Below, piece after piece: positions 47,714-56,960 of a stretch of DNA of 64,000 bases (position 1 is the stretch's first letter; every line of letters begins with the position of its first letter). Position numbers and translations under genes: made by a program. The notes beneath the pieces are model-generated. The model saw only the letters and a list, made by a program, of their open reading frames with translations. It was not told the origin of the DNA and searched no databases. The DNA is from Pseudazoarcus pumilus (lineage in GTDB: Bacteria > Pseudomonadota > Gammaproteobacteria > Burkholderiales > Rhodocyclaceae): assembly GCF_002872475.1 (NCBI RefSeq), contig NZ_CP025682.1:1116001-1180000 (forward strand). Reading direction: 5' to 3'.

Positions 47714-48568
47714 GTGGCCGGGACGCAGCGCTCCATCCTCATCACGGGCTGCTCCAGCGGCATCGGCGAAGCCGCCGCGCGGCGCATGCGGGAGCGCGGC
47801 TGGCGGGTGTTCGCCACCGCGCGTGGTGAAGTTGATGTGGCGCGACTGGCCGACGAAGGTTTCGAGGCGCTGCAACTCGATCTGGCCGACAGTGCGTCGA
47901 TTCGTCGCGCCGTCGATGCCGTTCTGGAACGCACCGGCGGCACGCTCGACGCGCTGTTCAACAACGGCGCCTACGGGCAGCCCGGCGCGGTCGAAGACCT
48001 CACGCGCGAAGTCCTGCGCGAACAGCTCGAAACCAACCTGCTCGGCACCCATGAGCTGACCTGCCTGGTGTTGCCCGCGATGCGCGCTCAGGGCCATGGG
48101 CGCATCGTGCACAACAGCTCCATCCTGGGTTTTGCCGCGCTGCCGTATCGTGGCGCCTACAACTGCTCCAAGTTCGCGCTCGAAGGCCTTGCCGACACGC
48201 TGCGCCTGGAGCTTCACGGCAGCGGCATCCACGTTTCGCTGATCGAACCCGGCCCCATCGCCACGCGATTTCGCGACAACGCCTACGCTGCGTACGAGCG
48301 CCACATCGATAGCGAGGCCAGCGCCCATTCCGCCATCTACCGCGTGCTCGAACGCCGCCTGCGCGGCGAGGCCGGCAAGACGCCGTTCACGCTGCCGGCC
48401 GACGCGGTGGTCGACAAGCTGGTGCATGCGCTCGATTCACGCCGCCCGCGGGCGCGCTATTACGTGACCTTCCCGACCCACCTGTTCGGCTTTCTCAAGC
48501 GCATCCTGCCGACACGCTGGATGGACTGGGTGCTACTGCGTTCGACGGCGAGAGAGCGGAAGGAGTGA
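47714..48568 (+). CDS. Short-chain dehydrogenase/reductase
   Basis: A 284-residue classical SDR. The cofactor motif is TGCSSGIG, NNGAYG replaces the usual NNAG, and catalytic Ser (HNSSILG) and Tyr/Lys (AYNCSK) are present. The C-terminal extension (about residues 240-284) ends in a hydrophobic-basic stretch, as in SDRs acting on retinol-like or lipid substrates. It starts with GTG two bases after the purM stop. The substrate is unknown. Confidence 0.85.
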   Translation: MAGTQRSILITGCSSGIGEAAARRMRERGWRVFATARGEVDVARLADEGFEALQLDLADSASIRRAVDAVLERTGGTLDALFNNGAYGQPGAVEDLTREVLREQLETNLLGTHELTCLVLPAMRAQGHGRIVHNSSILGFAALPYRGAYNCSKFALEGLADTLRLELHGSGIHVSLIEPGPIATRFRDNAYAAYERHIDSEASAHSAIYRVLERRLRGEAGKTPFTLPADAVVDKLVHALDSRRPRARYYVTFPTHLFGFLKRILPTRWMDWVLLRSTARERKE

Positions 48569-48656
48569 GTAGGTCGGCATGAGCATAGCGAATGCCGACA
48601 TCGGGGCCCGTGTTGGCATGGGCTGTCGGATTTCGCTTTTGCTCAATCCGACCTAC
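48569..48656. repeat. Inverted-repeat intergenic element
   Basis: GTAGGTCGG (48569-48577) and CCGACCTAC (48648-48656) bound an 88-base element containing imperfect copies of the motif 'ggcatgagcatagcgaatgcc' in opposite arms. This is the look of a dispersed REP/MITE-type element of GC-rich proteobacteria. Confidence 0.55.
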
Positions 48657-48706
48657 CGAGGCTGCCCGCCTTCACCGACGAGGATCGGAAGGAGCGTAGA
48701 ACGGAA

Positions 48707-48727
48707 GTAGCACTGTTGTGCTACATT
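48707..48727 (+). promoter_or_regulatory. Operator and extended -10 of the toxin-antitoxin pair
   Basis: GTAGCAC-TGTT-GTGCTAC (48707-48724) is a perfect 7-bp inverted repeat overlapping an extended -10 (TG-C-TACATT, 48719-48727), 28 bases before the antitoxin ATG. Binding by the ribbon-helix-helix antitoxin would block the promoter. Confidence 0.55.
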
Positions 48728-48754
48728 GAGCTTCAGTACTCACTGGAGACGACG

Positions 48755-49039
48755 ATGTCCTCGACGACCACGATCCGGCTGACAGAAGACCTGAAGCAGC
48801 GCGTCACGCAGATTTCCCAGCGCGGTAGCACGACGGCGCACGGGTTTATCCTTGAGGCGATCACCGAGAAGGTCGAGCGCGAGGAGCGTCGCGCTGCCTT
48901 CGACGGTGAGGCGTGCGCGCGGCTCGCAAAACTCGTCGAAAACGGCGAATCGATCCCTTGGGATGATATGAAACGCCATCTTGCCGCGCGACTCGCCGGC
49001 ACCGATGCAACGCCTCCTGTTCCCCGCAAGCTGCGGTGA
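48755..49039 (+). CDS. CopG-type ribbon-helix-helix antitoxin
   Basis: A 94-residue protein whose start SSTTTIRLTEDLKQRVTQISQRGSTTAHGFILEAITEKVERE is a ribbon-helix-helix DNA-binding domain. The rest, about residues 50-94, would wrap the toxin. ATG 48755 has GGAG about seven bases upstream; a longer start at 48716 would run through the operator. Its stop overlaps the toxin start. Confidence 0.85.
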   Translation: MSSTTTIRLTEDLKQRVTQISQRGSTTAHGFILEAITEKVEREERRAAFDGEACARLAKLVENGESIPWDDMKRHLAARLAGTDATPPVPRKLR

Positions 49040-49335
49040 GCAGGACGGCCATCGAACTCGCCCCCGAGGTCGCGGGTGATTTCGAACGGATTCTCTGGCA
49101 CCTGGAACGCTACGACGCCAACGAGCGTGGCGAGCGCATCGGCGAGATCGTCGCGGCGCTCGACGTGCTGGCAGACAATCCGCGCATCGGTCGTCCGGCC
49201 CACGGCGGAAATCGCGAACTGGTGATCGGGCGCCGTGCCCATGGCTACCTCGCGCTGTACCGCTACGTCGAGGAAATCGATACCGTGTTTGTACTCGCGA
49301 TCCGGAGTCAGCGCGAGGCGGGTTACGCGGATTGA
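49036..49335 (+). CDS. ParE/RelE-superfamily toxin
   Basis: A 99-residue protein with the ParE fold pattern: ELAPEVAGDFERILWHLERYD, a helical hairpin, then IGRPAHGGNRELVIGRRAHGYLALYRYVEEIDTVFVLAIRSQREAGY. The C-terminal strand with IRSQREAGY is characteristic. It uses a GTG start within the antitoxin stop (GTGA). ParE toxins poison gyrase, while RelE relatives cleave mRNA; sequence alone does not settle this, but ParE is favoured. Confidence 0.85.
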   Translation: MSRTAIELAPEVAGDFERILWHLERYDANERGERIGEIVAALDVLADNPRIGRPAHGGNRELVIGRRAHGYLALYRYVEEIDTVFVLAIRSQREAGYAD

Positions 49336-49337
49336 GT

Positions 49338-50288
49338 TCAGACGCCGACGAAGCGCCTTGCGCGTTCCAAGACGGTTCCGGTCAGCGCTCCATCCAGACA
49401 ATCCAATTCCTCGAGATCCGCCCAGTTCTCGCGGAACTGGCGCTGCCACGTGAGTTGCCGCTTGGCGAGTTGGCGGGTCGCGGCGATGCCCTTGAAGCGC
49501 ATCGTCGCGTAGTCGTCCTCGCCCTCCAGATGCGCCCAGGCCTGGCGATAGCCCACGCAGCGCATCGACGGCAGGGCGGGGTCGAGGCGGTACTTCGTGC
49601 GCAGGTCGCGCAACTCGTCGAGCAGCCCGGCAGCCAGCATGGCGTCGAAGCGCTGCTCGATGCGCGCGTGCAGCACCGCGCGATCCGACGGCGCGAGCGC
49701 CAGCGTGAGCAGACGGTGGTGGATGCCGCCTTCCTCGCGCTGCGCGTAGCTCTCGGCCAGCGGACGGCCAGTGAGTTCGACGATTTCCAGCGCGCGCTGG
49801 ATGCGCTGCGCGTCGGTCGGCTCCAGCGCGGCGGCTGCGGCCGGGTCGAGCGCAGCCAGCCGCGCGTGCAGCGCGGGCCAGCCCAGACGCTCGGCATCAC
49901 GGTCGATGGCCGCGCGCAGCTCGGGGTCGGCCTGCGGCAGATCCGAGATGCCTTCGCGCAGCGCCTTGAAGTACAGCGCCGTGCCGCCCGCGAGCAGCGG
50001 GATGCGCCCGCGCGCGCTGATCTCGTCCATCAGCCGCAGCGTGTCCGTGCGGAACTGCGCCGCCGAATAGCGTTGCTCGGGCGTGACGATGTCGATCAGG
50101 TGGTGCGGGCACGCCGCGCGCTCGTCGGCCGTGGGCTTGGCCGTACCGATGTCCATGTCGCGGTACACCAGCGCCGAATCCACGCTGATGATCTCCACCG
50201 GTAGGACGCTTGCGAGTGCCAGCGCGCACGCGGTCTTGCCGCTGGCGGTGGGGCCGAGCAGGGCGATGGCGGGCGAGTCGTGGGTCAT
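49338..50288 (-). CDS. miaA: tRNA dimethylallyltransferase
   Basis: A 316-residue enzyme that adds the isopentenyl group to A37 of tRNAs reading UNN codons. The P-loop is [17 protein letters not shown], with [19 protein letters not shown] and [10 protein letters not shown] following. ATG 50288 is chosen over an in-frame start six codons upstream. It ends two bases after the toxin stop on the other strand. Confidence 0.96.
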   Translation of the reverse strand: MTHDSPAIALLGPTASGKTACALALASVLPVEIISVDSALVYRDMDIGTAKPTADERAACPHHLIDIVTPEQRYSAAQFRTDTLRLMDEISARGRIPLLAGGTALYFKALREGISDLPQADPELRAAIDRDAERLGWPALHARLAALDPAAAAALEPTDAQRIQRALEIVELTGRPLAESYAQREEGGIHHRLLTLALAPSDRAVLHARIEQRFDAMLAAGLLDELRDLRTKYRLDPALPSMRCVGYRQAWAHLEGEDDYATMRFKGIAATRQLAKRQLTWQRQFRENWADLEELDCLDGALTGTVLERARRFVGV

Positions 50289-50389
50289 GGTTGGGCGGGG
50301 AGGCACGGCGACCGATTATAGCGGCCGGCCGTTGGTATCATGCGGGCTCGCCGCGACGCCGCGCGGCACCGGACAACCCAGAGGCCGCC

Positions 50390-50971
50390 TTGAAGCTGTT
50401 TACTTCCCTCTACGTGCGCACCATGCAGTGGTCGCGCCACCGCCACGCGCCGTGGTATCTGGGCGGACTGAGTTTCGCCGAATCGTCCTTCTTTCCGATC
50501 CCGCCGGACGTGATGCTCGCGCCAATGAGCCTGGCCAACCCGGCCAAGGCCTGGTGGTTCGCGCTGATCACCACCATCGCCTCGGTCGCCGGCGGCGTGC
50601 TGGGCTACTTCATCGGCGTGTTCGCCTTCGACATGATCGAGCCCTGGCTATCGACCTCGCACTACTGGCCCAAATACCTCGAGGCGCAGGCCTGGTTCGA
50701 GCGCTGGGGATTCTGGGCGGTCTTCGTCGCCGGCTTCTCGCCCATCCCCTACAAGGTGTTCACCATCGCCGCCGGCGTCGCGGCCATGCCGCTCGCGCCT
50801 TTCGTCGCCGCCTCGCTGGTCGGCCGCGGCGCGCGCTTCTTCCTCGTCGCTGGCCTGATGAAACTCGGCGGCCCGCGCATGGAAGCTGCGCTGCACCGCT
50901 ACGTCGAATGGCTCGGCTGGGCCGTCGTCGTGGCGCTGGTGGCTGTAATCCTAGTCATGAACGGCCGCTGA
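50390..50971 (+). CDS. VTT/DedA-like membrane protein (YqaA family)
   Basis: A 193-residue membrane protein. It carries the VTT-domain features LSFAESSFFPIPPDVMLAPMSLANP and FVAGFSPIPYKVFTIAAGVAAMPLAPFVAASLVGRGARFFLVAG, with the amphipathic re-entrant segments containing Glu/Pro and Arg. Family members are proposed lipid transporters or scramblases coupled to the proton gradient. The start is a TTG at 50390; MQWSRH eleven codons later is an alternative. Confidence 0.8.
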   Translation: MKLFTSLYVRTMQWSRHRHAPWYLGGLSFAESSFFPIPPDVMLAPMSLANPAKAWWFALITTIASVAGGVLGYFIGVFAFDMIEPWLSTSHYWPKYLEAQAWFERWGFWAVFVAGFSPIPYKVFTIAAGVAAMPLAPFVAASLVGRGARFFLVAGLMKLGGPRMEAALHRYVEWLGWAVVVALVAVILVMNGR

Positions 50972-50980
50972 GCGGCCCGT

Positions 50981-53900
50981 TCACGCGCTCGGCGCCGCGC
51001 GCGCCTCGCCGATGCCGAAGCGGCGGGCGAGGCCGAGGACGAGGACGAGCAGGGCGGGCAGGAAGGTCAGGGTGACGATGGCTGCGCCGAGCAGGCCGAA
51101 CAGCACGATGGCGCCGACGCCGCGGTAGAGCTCGGTGCCTTCGCCGGGGATCAGCACCAGCGGGGCGATGCCGCACAGCGTGGTCAGCGTGGTCATGGCG
51201 ATCGGGCGCAGGCGCGCGCGCACGGCCTCGGTGACGGCTTCGAGCAGGGCCATGTGCTCGTGTTGGAGGTTACGGCGGGTCTGGTCGACGATGAGGATGG
51301 GGTTGTTGACCACCGTGCCCATCAGGATCAGGAAGCCGAGCATCGTGATCATGTCGAACGGCTGGGACAGGGGTGGCAAACCGACCAGCGGCAGTGCGCC
51401 ACCGACCAGGTTCATCAGCGCCAGTCCGACGATGCCGCCGGCCACGCCCAGCGGGATGGTGGTCATGATGATCAGCGGATAGCCCCAGTGGGCGAAGATG
51501 GCGACCATCAGCAGATAGACGATGATCAGCGCGATCGCGAAGTTGCCGGCGAGCGCGTCGCGCGTGCGTTCGAGCGCGTCGCTCGCGCCGGAGATGTCGA
51601 TGGCGATGTCGGCGCGCAGTTCGCCGGCGCTCTGCATCGCGCCGATCAGATCCTGGCGCACGCGTTGCACGCCGGTTTCCAGCGCCACGTCCTCGGGCGG
51701 GATGACGTACAGCGTCACGGTGCGGCGGCCGTCGACGCGGCGCACCGAGATGGTGTCGGCCAGTTCCTCGATTCCGGCCGCCGAAGAGAGCGGCAGCGTG
51801 GCGCCCTCGGGGGTGCGCAGCAGCAGGCCGGGTACGCCCTCCAGACGCCGCTCGTCGGCGTCCTCGCCGTAGAGATAGATGTCGATCTTGTCGTCGTCGA
51901 GGAAGAAGTCGTCGACGTAGGCGCCTTCGGTCAGCGCGGCGACGCTGAAGCCGATGGCGTCCGGCGACAGGCCCAGTTCGGCGGCGCGGTCCCAGTCCGG
52001 GCGGATCTGCACCAGCGGCTGCGCCAGCGTGAGGCTGGAAGGCTGGCTCTGGATGCGCGGGTTGTCGAACAGTTCGCGCGCGCGTCGGTCGACGATGCGC
52101 GCGGTCTCGAAGATGCTCACCAGATCCGGCCCGGAGATGTCCAGGCTGATGCTGCGCGTGCCGCCGTCGTTGCTGGAGATGATCGAGCCCTTGGCGGCGA
52201 AGGCGCGCATGCCGGGGTATTGCTCGTAGTGCGCCGTGAGCGCGTCCATCAGCGGTTCGATGTGACGCGGGTTCTCGGTCTCCGAGATGATGCGCAGCCG
52301 CGCCGGATCGAAGCCCAGGTACACGTAGGCGATCGGCGGCACGTCGGTCTCGCCGCGCTCGAAGGGGCCGGGGTCGGCGCCGACGTGGGGCAGGAAATGC
52401 GCCTCGACCTGGTCGGCGATCTCACTCATGGTCTCCAGGTTGTAGCCGGGTGGCGCGTTCATCGCGGCGAAGGTCTTGGGTTCCTCGCCCTCGGGCAGGT
52501 ACTCGGCCGGCGGGGTGAGCAGCGCGATGATGAGTCCCGCGCCGAACAGCGTGCCGACGACCACCGCGCCGCGTCGGCGTGGCGTGGCCAGCAGTGAGCG
52601 CAGGGCGTTGTTCACGCGCGGGAACTGGCCGGCATCGCCTTCGCGCTTGCCGAACTCCAGCCGTGCGCACAGCGTCGGAATCAGCGTGGTCGCGGTCAGC
52701 ATCGACGCGAGGATCGCGCCCGAGATCGCAATCGCCACGTCCGAATACAGCTGCCCGGCTTCCTCGACGATGAACAATATGGGCAGGAACACCAGCACCG
52801 TGGTCATGGTGGACGCCAGCACCGCCGGCCACACCTCGCGCACGCCCTGCAGGGCCGATTCGATTCGGTCCAGACCGCAGCGCCGGTAGCGCTCGATGTT
52901 TTCGAGCACGACGATGCTGTTGTCGATGGTCATGCCGATGGCGAAGGCCACGCCGGCCAGCGAGATCACGTTGATCGTGCGCCCCGTGACCATCAGCGAC
53001 AGAAAGGCCACCACCGCGCACAACGGAATGCCGATCACGCCGACCAGCGTCGCGCGGCCCGAGCGCAGGAAGGCGAACATCACCAGTGTGGCGAACACGC
53101 CGCCGATGGCGAGGTTGGTCCACACGTTGGCGATGGAGGCCTCGACGTAGCGCGCGTCGTCCGAGGTCAGCGACAGATGCATGCCGGCCGGGTGGAGGAT
53201 GTCGGCGTTGACCGCCTCGACCTCTTCGAGCATCGCGCGCTTGATCTCGATGACGTTCGAGCCGGGCTGGCGGCGCACCTGCAGGCCCAGGCGCGGGTCG
53301 CCGTTGTAGCGGCTCACGTAGCGCGCCCGCGCATTGCCCTGGCGCACCTCGGCCACGTCGCCCAGACGCACGACACTGTCGCCCTCGCGCAGCAGCACCA
53401 GCCGCGCCAGATCCTCGGCGTCCTCGAAGCGTCCGACCGTGCGCAACAGGTAGCGCCGCTTGCCGGCCGTGACCTCGCCGCCGGAGATGTCCTGATTGCG
53501 CGCGCGGATCGCGTCGCGCACGTCGGTCAGGCCCAGGCCGCGCTGGGCCAGCGCCTCGGCGTCGACCAGCACCTGCAGCTGGCGCTCCAGCCCGCCGTTG
53601 ACGCGCACCTCGGACACGCCGGCGATGCTCTCCAGGCGCGGGCGCACGCGATCCTCGACGAAGTCCTGCATCAGCCGCACATCGATCTGGCGCGGATTGC
53701 CTTCCATCGGCCCGAGGGCGAAATACATGAAGGCGTTGGCCGAGAACGAGGTGGCGAGCACGCGCGGCTGGTCCACGTTGCGCGGATACTCCGGCACCTG
53801 GCTGAGCGCGTTGTTGACCTCGATCAGCGCCTGCGTGACGTCGACGCCGAACGGGAACTCCAGCTCGATTTCGGCCGATCCGCTGGACGCGGTGGAGGTC

Positions 53901-54133
53901 ATGCGCTGCAGGTTGGGCACATTGCGCAGGAAGCGTTCCTGCTCGATCACGATGTCCTTCTCGATGTCCTGCGGCGTCGCGCCGGGCCAGCGTGTCTCGA
54001 CCGAGATGGTGCGCACCTCCAGGTCGGGAATCATCTGGATCGGGATGCGCATCGCCGCGGCGATGCCGAGGATCAGCACGATCAGCGCGATGACCGCGAC
54101 CAGGATGCCGTGTTGAATGATCTTGGCGAACAT
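50981..54133 (-). CDS. RND-family efflux permease
   Basis: A 1050-residue inner-membrane proton antiporter of the AcrB/HAE-HME type. It begins FAKIIQHGILVAVIALIVLILG. TM4 carries GMTIDNSIVVLENIERYRR, keeping the proton-relay Asp but with Asn in place of the second Asp found in AcrB. Two large periplasmic loops lie at about residues 40-335 and 560-870. Length is standard. Three bases separate it from the adaptor gene. No outer-membrane factor is encoded here, so TolC is probably used in trans. The substrate is unknown. Confidence 0.92.
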   Translation of the reverse strand: MFAKIIQHGILVAVIALIVLILGIAAAMRIPIQMIPDLEVRTISVETRWPGATPQDIEKDIVIEQERFLRNVPNLQRMTSTASSGSAEIELEFPFGVDVTQALIEVNNALSQVPEYPRNVDQPRVLATSFSANAFMYFALGPMEGNPRQIDVRLMQDFVEDRVRPRLESIAGVSEVRVNGGLERQLQVLVDAEALAQRGLGLTDVRDAIRARNQDISGGEVTAGKRRYLLRTVGRFEDAEDLARLVLLREGDSVVRLGDVAEVRQGNARARYVSRYNGDPRLGLQVRRQPGSNVIEIKRAMLEEVEAVNADILHPAGMHLSLTSDDARYVEASIANVWTNLAIGGVFATLVMFAFLRSGRATLVGVIGIPLCAVVAFLSLMVTGRTINVISLAGVAFAIGMTIDNSIVVLENIERYRRCGLDRIESALQGVREVWPAVLASTMTTVLVFLPILFIVEEAGQLYSDVAIAISGAILASMLTATTLIPTLCARLEFGKREGDAGQFPRVNNALRSLLATPRRRGAVVVGTLFGAGLIIALLTPPAEYLPEGEEPKTFAAMNAPPGYNLETMSEIADQVEAHFLPHVGADPGPFERGETDVPPIAYVYLGFDPARLRIISETENPRHIEPLMDALTAHYEQYPGMRAFAAKGSIISSNDGGTRSISLDISGPDLVSIFETARIVDRRARELFDNPRIQSQPSSLTLAQPLVQIRPDWDRAAELGLSPDAIGFSVAALTEGAYVDDFFLDDDKIDIYLYGEDADERRLEGVPGLLLRTPEGATLPLSSAAGIEELADTISVRRVDGRRTVTLYVIPPEDVALETGVQRVRQDLIGAMQSAGELRADIAIDISGASDALERTRDALAGNFAIALIIVYLLMVAIFAHWGYPLIIMTTIPLGVAGGIVGLALMNLVGGALPLVGLPPLSQPFDMITMLGFLILMGTVVNNPILIVDQTRRNLQHEHMALLEAVTEAVRARLRPIAMTTLTTLCGIAPLVLIPGEGTELYRGVGAIVLFGLLGAAIVTLTFLPALLVLVLGLARRFGIGEARAAPSA

Positions 54134-54136
54134 TTC

Positions 54137-55213
54137 CTAGTCGTCCGTGGCGACGACTTCGGCGCCGGGCTGCAGCGATTCGTTGCCGCGCGTGACGATG
54201 CGCTCGTCGCCCTCCAGGCCGTCGGCGACGAACACGCGGCCCTCCGCGCTTCCGGCTTCCGTGATGCGTTGCTCGCGCACCTCGAACACATCGTCTTCAT
54301 CGGTGGGCTCGGCGATCCACACCGTCACGCGCCCGTCCGGGTAGCGGTTGATCGCGTCGCGCGAGATCGACAGCATGTCCTCGTCGCGCACCAGGCGCAG
54401 CGTGGCGGACACCGACATGCCCGGCACGATGCGCGCCGCTTCGGGCGGTCGCGCGCGCAGCAGGAAGGTGCGCGCACGCGCATCGGCGACCGGCAGCCAG
54501 GTCGCGATCTCGGTCGGCATCGGCTCGCCGTCCGGGCGATCGACGAGCAGCCGGGCCGAGTCGCCCAGCAGGTGCAGCGCGTGTTGCGGCACCTGAAAGT
54601 CGAGCAGCAGATCATCGACGTTGACCAGTGTGAACACCGCATCGCCCGGCTGCACCCACTGACCGGCGTCGACCCTGCGTGCCGCCACGATGGCATCGAA
54701 CGGTGCGTGCAGCTCATGGCGGCGCAGCCGCGCGGCCTGCAGCGCCTCTTCGGCACGTGCGCGGGCGAGCGCAGATCCCGAGATGTCGACCTCACTCGAA
54801 CGGCGTTCCACCTCGGTGGTGGCAATCACGCGCCCGCCGCGCGCCGAGCGGCCTTCCTCGAGCAGCCGGCGCGCCTCGGCCAGACGGCTCTCGGCCTCGC
54901 GCACCTGGGCCCGCACGCTGTCGTGCTCGAGTTTCGCCAGTTCGTCGTCGAGACGCAGCAGCAGATCGCCCTGCGAGATGCGTTCTCCGGTGTCGGCCGT
55001 GCGTTCGGCAACCAGACCGGCAATCGACACCGATACGTCGGAGCGCCGTTGTGCGGTCGCCGTGCCGTTGAGGGCGATCTCCTCGATCAGCGGGCCACGC
55101 TCGACGTCGCCGAGGACGACGCGCGGGCGTTCCGCATGGGTGAAGGGAGCGAGCAGGGACAGCGCGCCAAGGAGGACGGTGCGGCGCGCCAGAGCGCGGG
55201 AGAACAGGGCCAT
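54137..55213 (-). CDS. RND periplasmic adaptor (membrane fusion protein)
   Basis: A 358-residue periplasmic adaptor with a signal peptide (ARRTVLLGALSLLAPFTHA). It has a lipoyl half-motif (VSIAGLVAERTADTGERISQGDLLLRLD), a coiled-coil hairpin at about residues 90-145 (HDSVRAQVREAESRLAEARRLLEEG), the second lipoyl half (HELHAPFDAIVAARRVDAGQWVQPGDAVFTLV) and a beta-barrel domain. It bridges the RND pump encoded next to it and an outer-membrane channel. Confidence 0.92.
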   Translation of the reverse strand: MALFSRALARRTVLLGALSLLAPFTHAERPRVVLGDVERGPLIEEIALNGTATAQRRSDVSVSIAGLVAERTADTGERISQGDLLLRLDDELAKLEHDSVRAQVREAESRLAEARRLLEEGRSARGGRVIATTEVERRSSEVDISGSALARARAEEALQAARLRRHELHAPFDAIVAARRVDAGQWVQPGDAVFTLVNVDDLLLDFQVPQHALHLLGDSARLLVDRPDGEPMPTEIATWLPVADARARTFLLRARPPEAARIVPGMSVSATLRLVRDEDMLSISRDAINRYPDGRVTVWIAEPTDEDDVFEVREQRITEAGSAEGRVFVADGLEGDERIVTRGNESLQPGAEVVATDD

Positions 55214-55596
55214 GAAATCTCGTTTCCGGTCGTCGTCCGCCCGCGGGGCGCGAGCGAGAGTCGTTTTGCAGATCGCATGGGCTGACAGCGATCAAACCGG
55301 AAAGTTACCGCGAGTGTGTCGTGGGGTGCACGTCGCGAAGGCTCTTGCGACGCAGCAGTACAGCGTTTCACAACAGCGAACGACGTTGCGCAATGTGGGA
55401 AAATATATTTAAGTTATTGAAAATAAAAACGAAGAAAAATCTTTTGTCTTATATAAGAGTTCTTGTTGCGACTGCACATTCTCTTTATACTTTTTCCCAC
55501 GCGCCGACCGTAAATCCGTAGGCGACAGGAAGCCTTCCCGGCTCGCGGCCGGCCGATGAGCTTTCACTGGTTCAACCCGGCATACAGGAGTTCGCC
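55214..55596. promoter_or_regulatory. AT-rich intergenic region with divergent promoters (RND adaptor / aceA)
   Basis: No gene seen in these 383 bases. The left part must hold the leftward promoter of the efflux genes. Positions 55395-55500 are strikingly AT-rich for this genome and are bounded by a perfect inverted repeat, GTGGGAAAA (55395-55403) and TTTTCCCAC (55492-55500). A palindrome TTGCGCAA lies at 55386-55393. An AGGAG precedes the aceA ATG. Confidence 0.6.
55463..55491 (+). promoter_or_regulatory. Sigma70-type promoter of aceA
   Basis: TTGTTG (55463-55468), 17-base spacer, TATACT (55486-55491). The leader to the aceA start is about 95 bases. The right arm of the inverted repeat begins directly after the -10. 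Confidence 0.65.
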
Positions 55597-56898
55597 ATGA
55601 CCCCGACACGAGAACAGCAAATCGCCGCCCTGGAGAAGGACTGGGCCACCAATCCCCGCTGGAAGGGCATCAAGCGCCCGTACTCGGCCGCCGACGTGGT
55701 GCGTCTGCGCGGCTCGATCCAGCCCGAGAGCACGCTCGCCCGTGTCGGGGCGGAAAAGCTGTGGCGTCTCGTCACCGAATCCCCGTACGTGAACTGCCTC
55801 GGTTCGCTCACCGGCGGCCAGGCCATGCAGCAGGTCAAGGCCGGCGTGAAGGCCATCTACCTGTCCGGCTGGCAGGTCGCCGCCGACAACAACACCTACG
55901 GCGCGATGTACCCGGACCAGTCGCTGTACCCGGTCAATTCCGTGCCGCAGGTGGTCGAGGCCATCAACAACACCTTCCAGCGTGCCGACCAGATCCAGTG
56001 GTCCAAGAACATCAATCCGGGCGACCCGGGCTACGTGGACTACTTCGCGCCCATCGTCGCCGATGCCGAGGCCGGCTTCGGTGGCGTGCTCAATGCCTTC
56101 GAACTGATGAAGGCCATGATCCGTGCCGGTGCTGGCGGGGTGCACTGGGAAGACCAGCTCTCATCGGTCAAGAAGTGCGGGCATCTGGGCGGCAAGGTGC
56201 TGCTGCCTACCAACGAGGCCAACCAGAAGCTCATCGCCGCGCGCCTGGCCGCCGACGTGATGGGCGTGCCGACGCTGGTCATCGCCCGTACCGATGCCGA
56301 GGCCGCCGACCTGCTGACCAGCGACCACGACCCCAATGACCAGCCCTTCGTCACCGGCGAGCGCACGCCCGAGGGCTTCTACCGCACCAAGAAGGGATTC
56401 GAGCAGGCGGTGTCGCGCGCCGTGGCCTATGCCGAGTACGCCGACATGGTGTGGTGCGAGACCGGCACCCCGGATCTGCAGTTCGCGCGGCGTTTCGCCG
56501 AAGCCGTGCGCGCCGTGCATCCGGACAAGATGCTGGCCTACAACTGCTCGCCGTCGTTCAACTGGAAGAAGAACCTAAATGACGCGACCATCGCCAAATT
56601 CCAGCGCGAACTCGGTGCGATGGGCTACAAGTACCAGTTCATCACGCTCGCCGGCATCCACTCGATGTGGTTCAACGCCTTCGATCTGGCGCAGGACTAC
56701 GCCGAGCGCGGCATGACCGCCTATGTCGAAAAAGTGCAGGAACCCGAGTTCGCGGCACGCGAAAGAGGTTACACTTTTGTTTCACATCAGCAGGAAGTGG
56801 GCACGGGTTACTTCGATGACGTAACCACAGTGATCCAGGGGGGTGTCTCCAGCGTGACTGCGCTGAAGGGCTCCACCGAGGAAGACCAGTTCCACTGA
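55597..56898 (+). CDS. aceA: Isocitrate lyase
   Basis: A 433-residue glyoxylate-cycle enzyme cleaving isocitrate to succinate and glyoxylate, needed for growth on acetate or fatty acids. The catalytic loop signature KKCGH is at residues 192-196, with NWEDQLSS-like [10 protein letters not shown] before it. The substrate motif NCSPSFNW is also present. Length matches the short prokaryotic class. It has its own strong promoter and terminator; malate synthase is not in the window. Confidence 0.97.
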   Translation: MTPTREQQIAALEKDWATNPRWKGIKRPYSAADVVRLRGSIQPESTLARVGAEKLWRLVTESPYVNCLGSLTGGQAMQQVKAGVKAIYLSGWQVAADNNTYGAMYPDQSLYPVNSVPQVVEAINNTFQRADQIQWSKNINPGDPGYVDYFAPIVADAEAGFGGVLNAFELMKAMIRAGAGGVHWEDQLSSVKKCGHLGGKVLLPTNEANQKLIAARLAADVMGVPTLVIARTDAEAADLLTSDHDPNDQPFVTGERTPEGFYRTKKGFEQAVSRAVAYAEYADMVWCETGTPDLQFARRFAEAVRAVHPDKMLAYNCSPSFNWKKNLNDATIAKFQRELGAMGYKYQFITLAGIHSMWFNAFDLAQDYAERGMTAYVEKVQEPEFAARERGYTFVSHQQEVGTGYFDDVTTVIQGGVSSVTALKGSTEEDQFH

Positions 56899-56926
56899 TC
56901 CCGGTTTGGCCTTTGGAGGAGGGCGG

Positions 56927-56960
56927 CGGCCGATCCCGTTACGGGGTCGGCCGTTTTTTT
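56927..56960 (+). terminator. Rho-independent terminator of aceA
   Basis: CGGCCGATCCC, short loop, GGGGTCGGCCG followed by seven T. One G-T pair in the stem. Confidence 0.9.

Noticed and set aside
51000-54133. Heavy-metal (CusA/CzcA) assignment of the RND pump
   Set aside because: The DNS-type TM4 sequence occurs in several RND groups and no metal-specific Met cluster or metal genes are seen nearby, so I left the substrate open.
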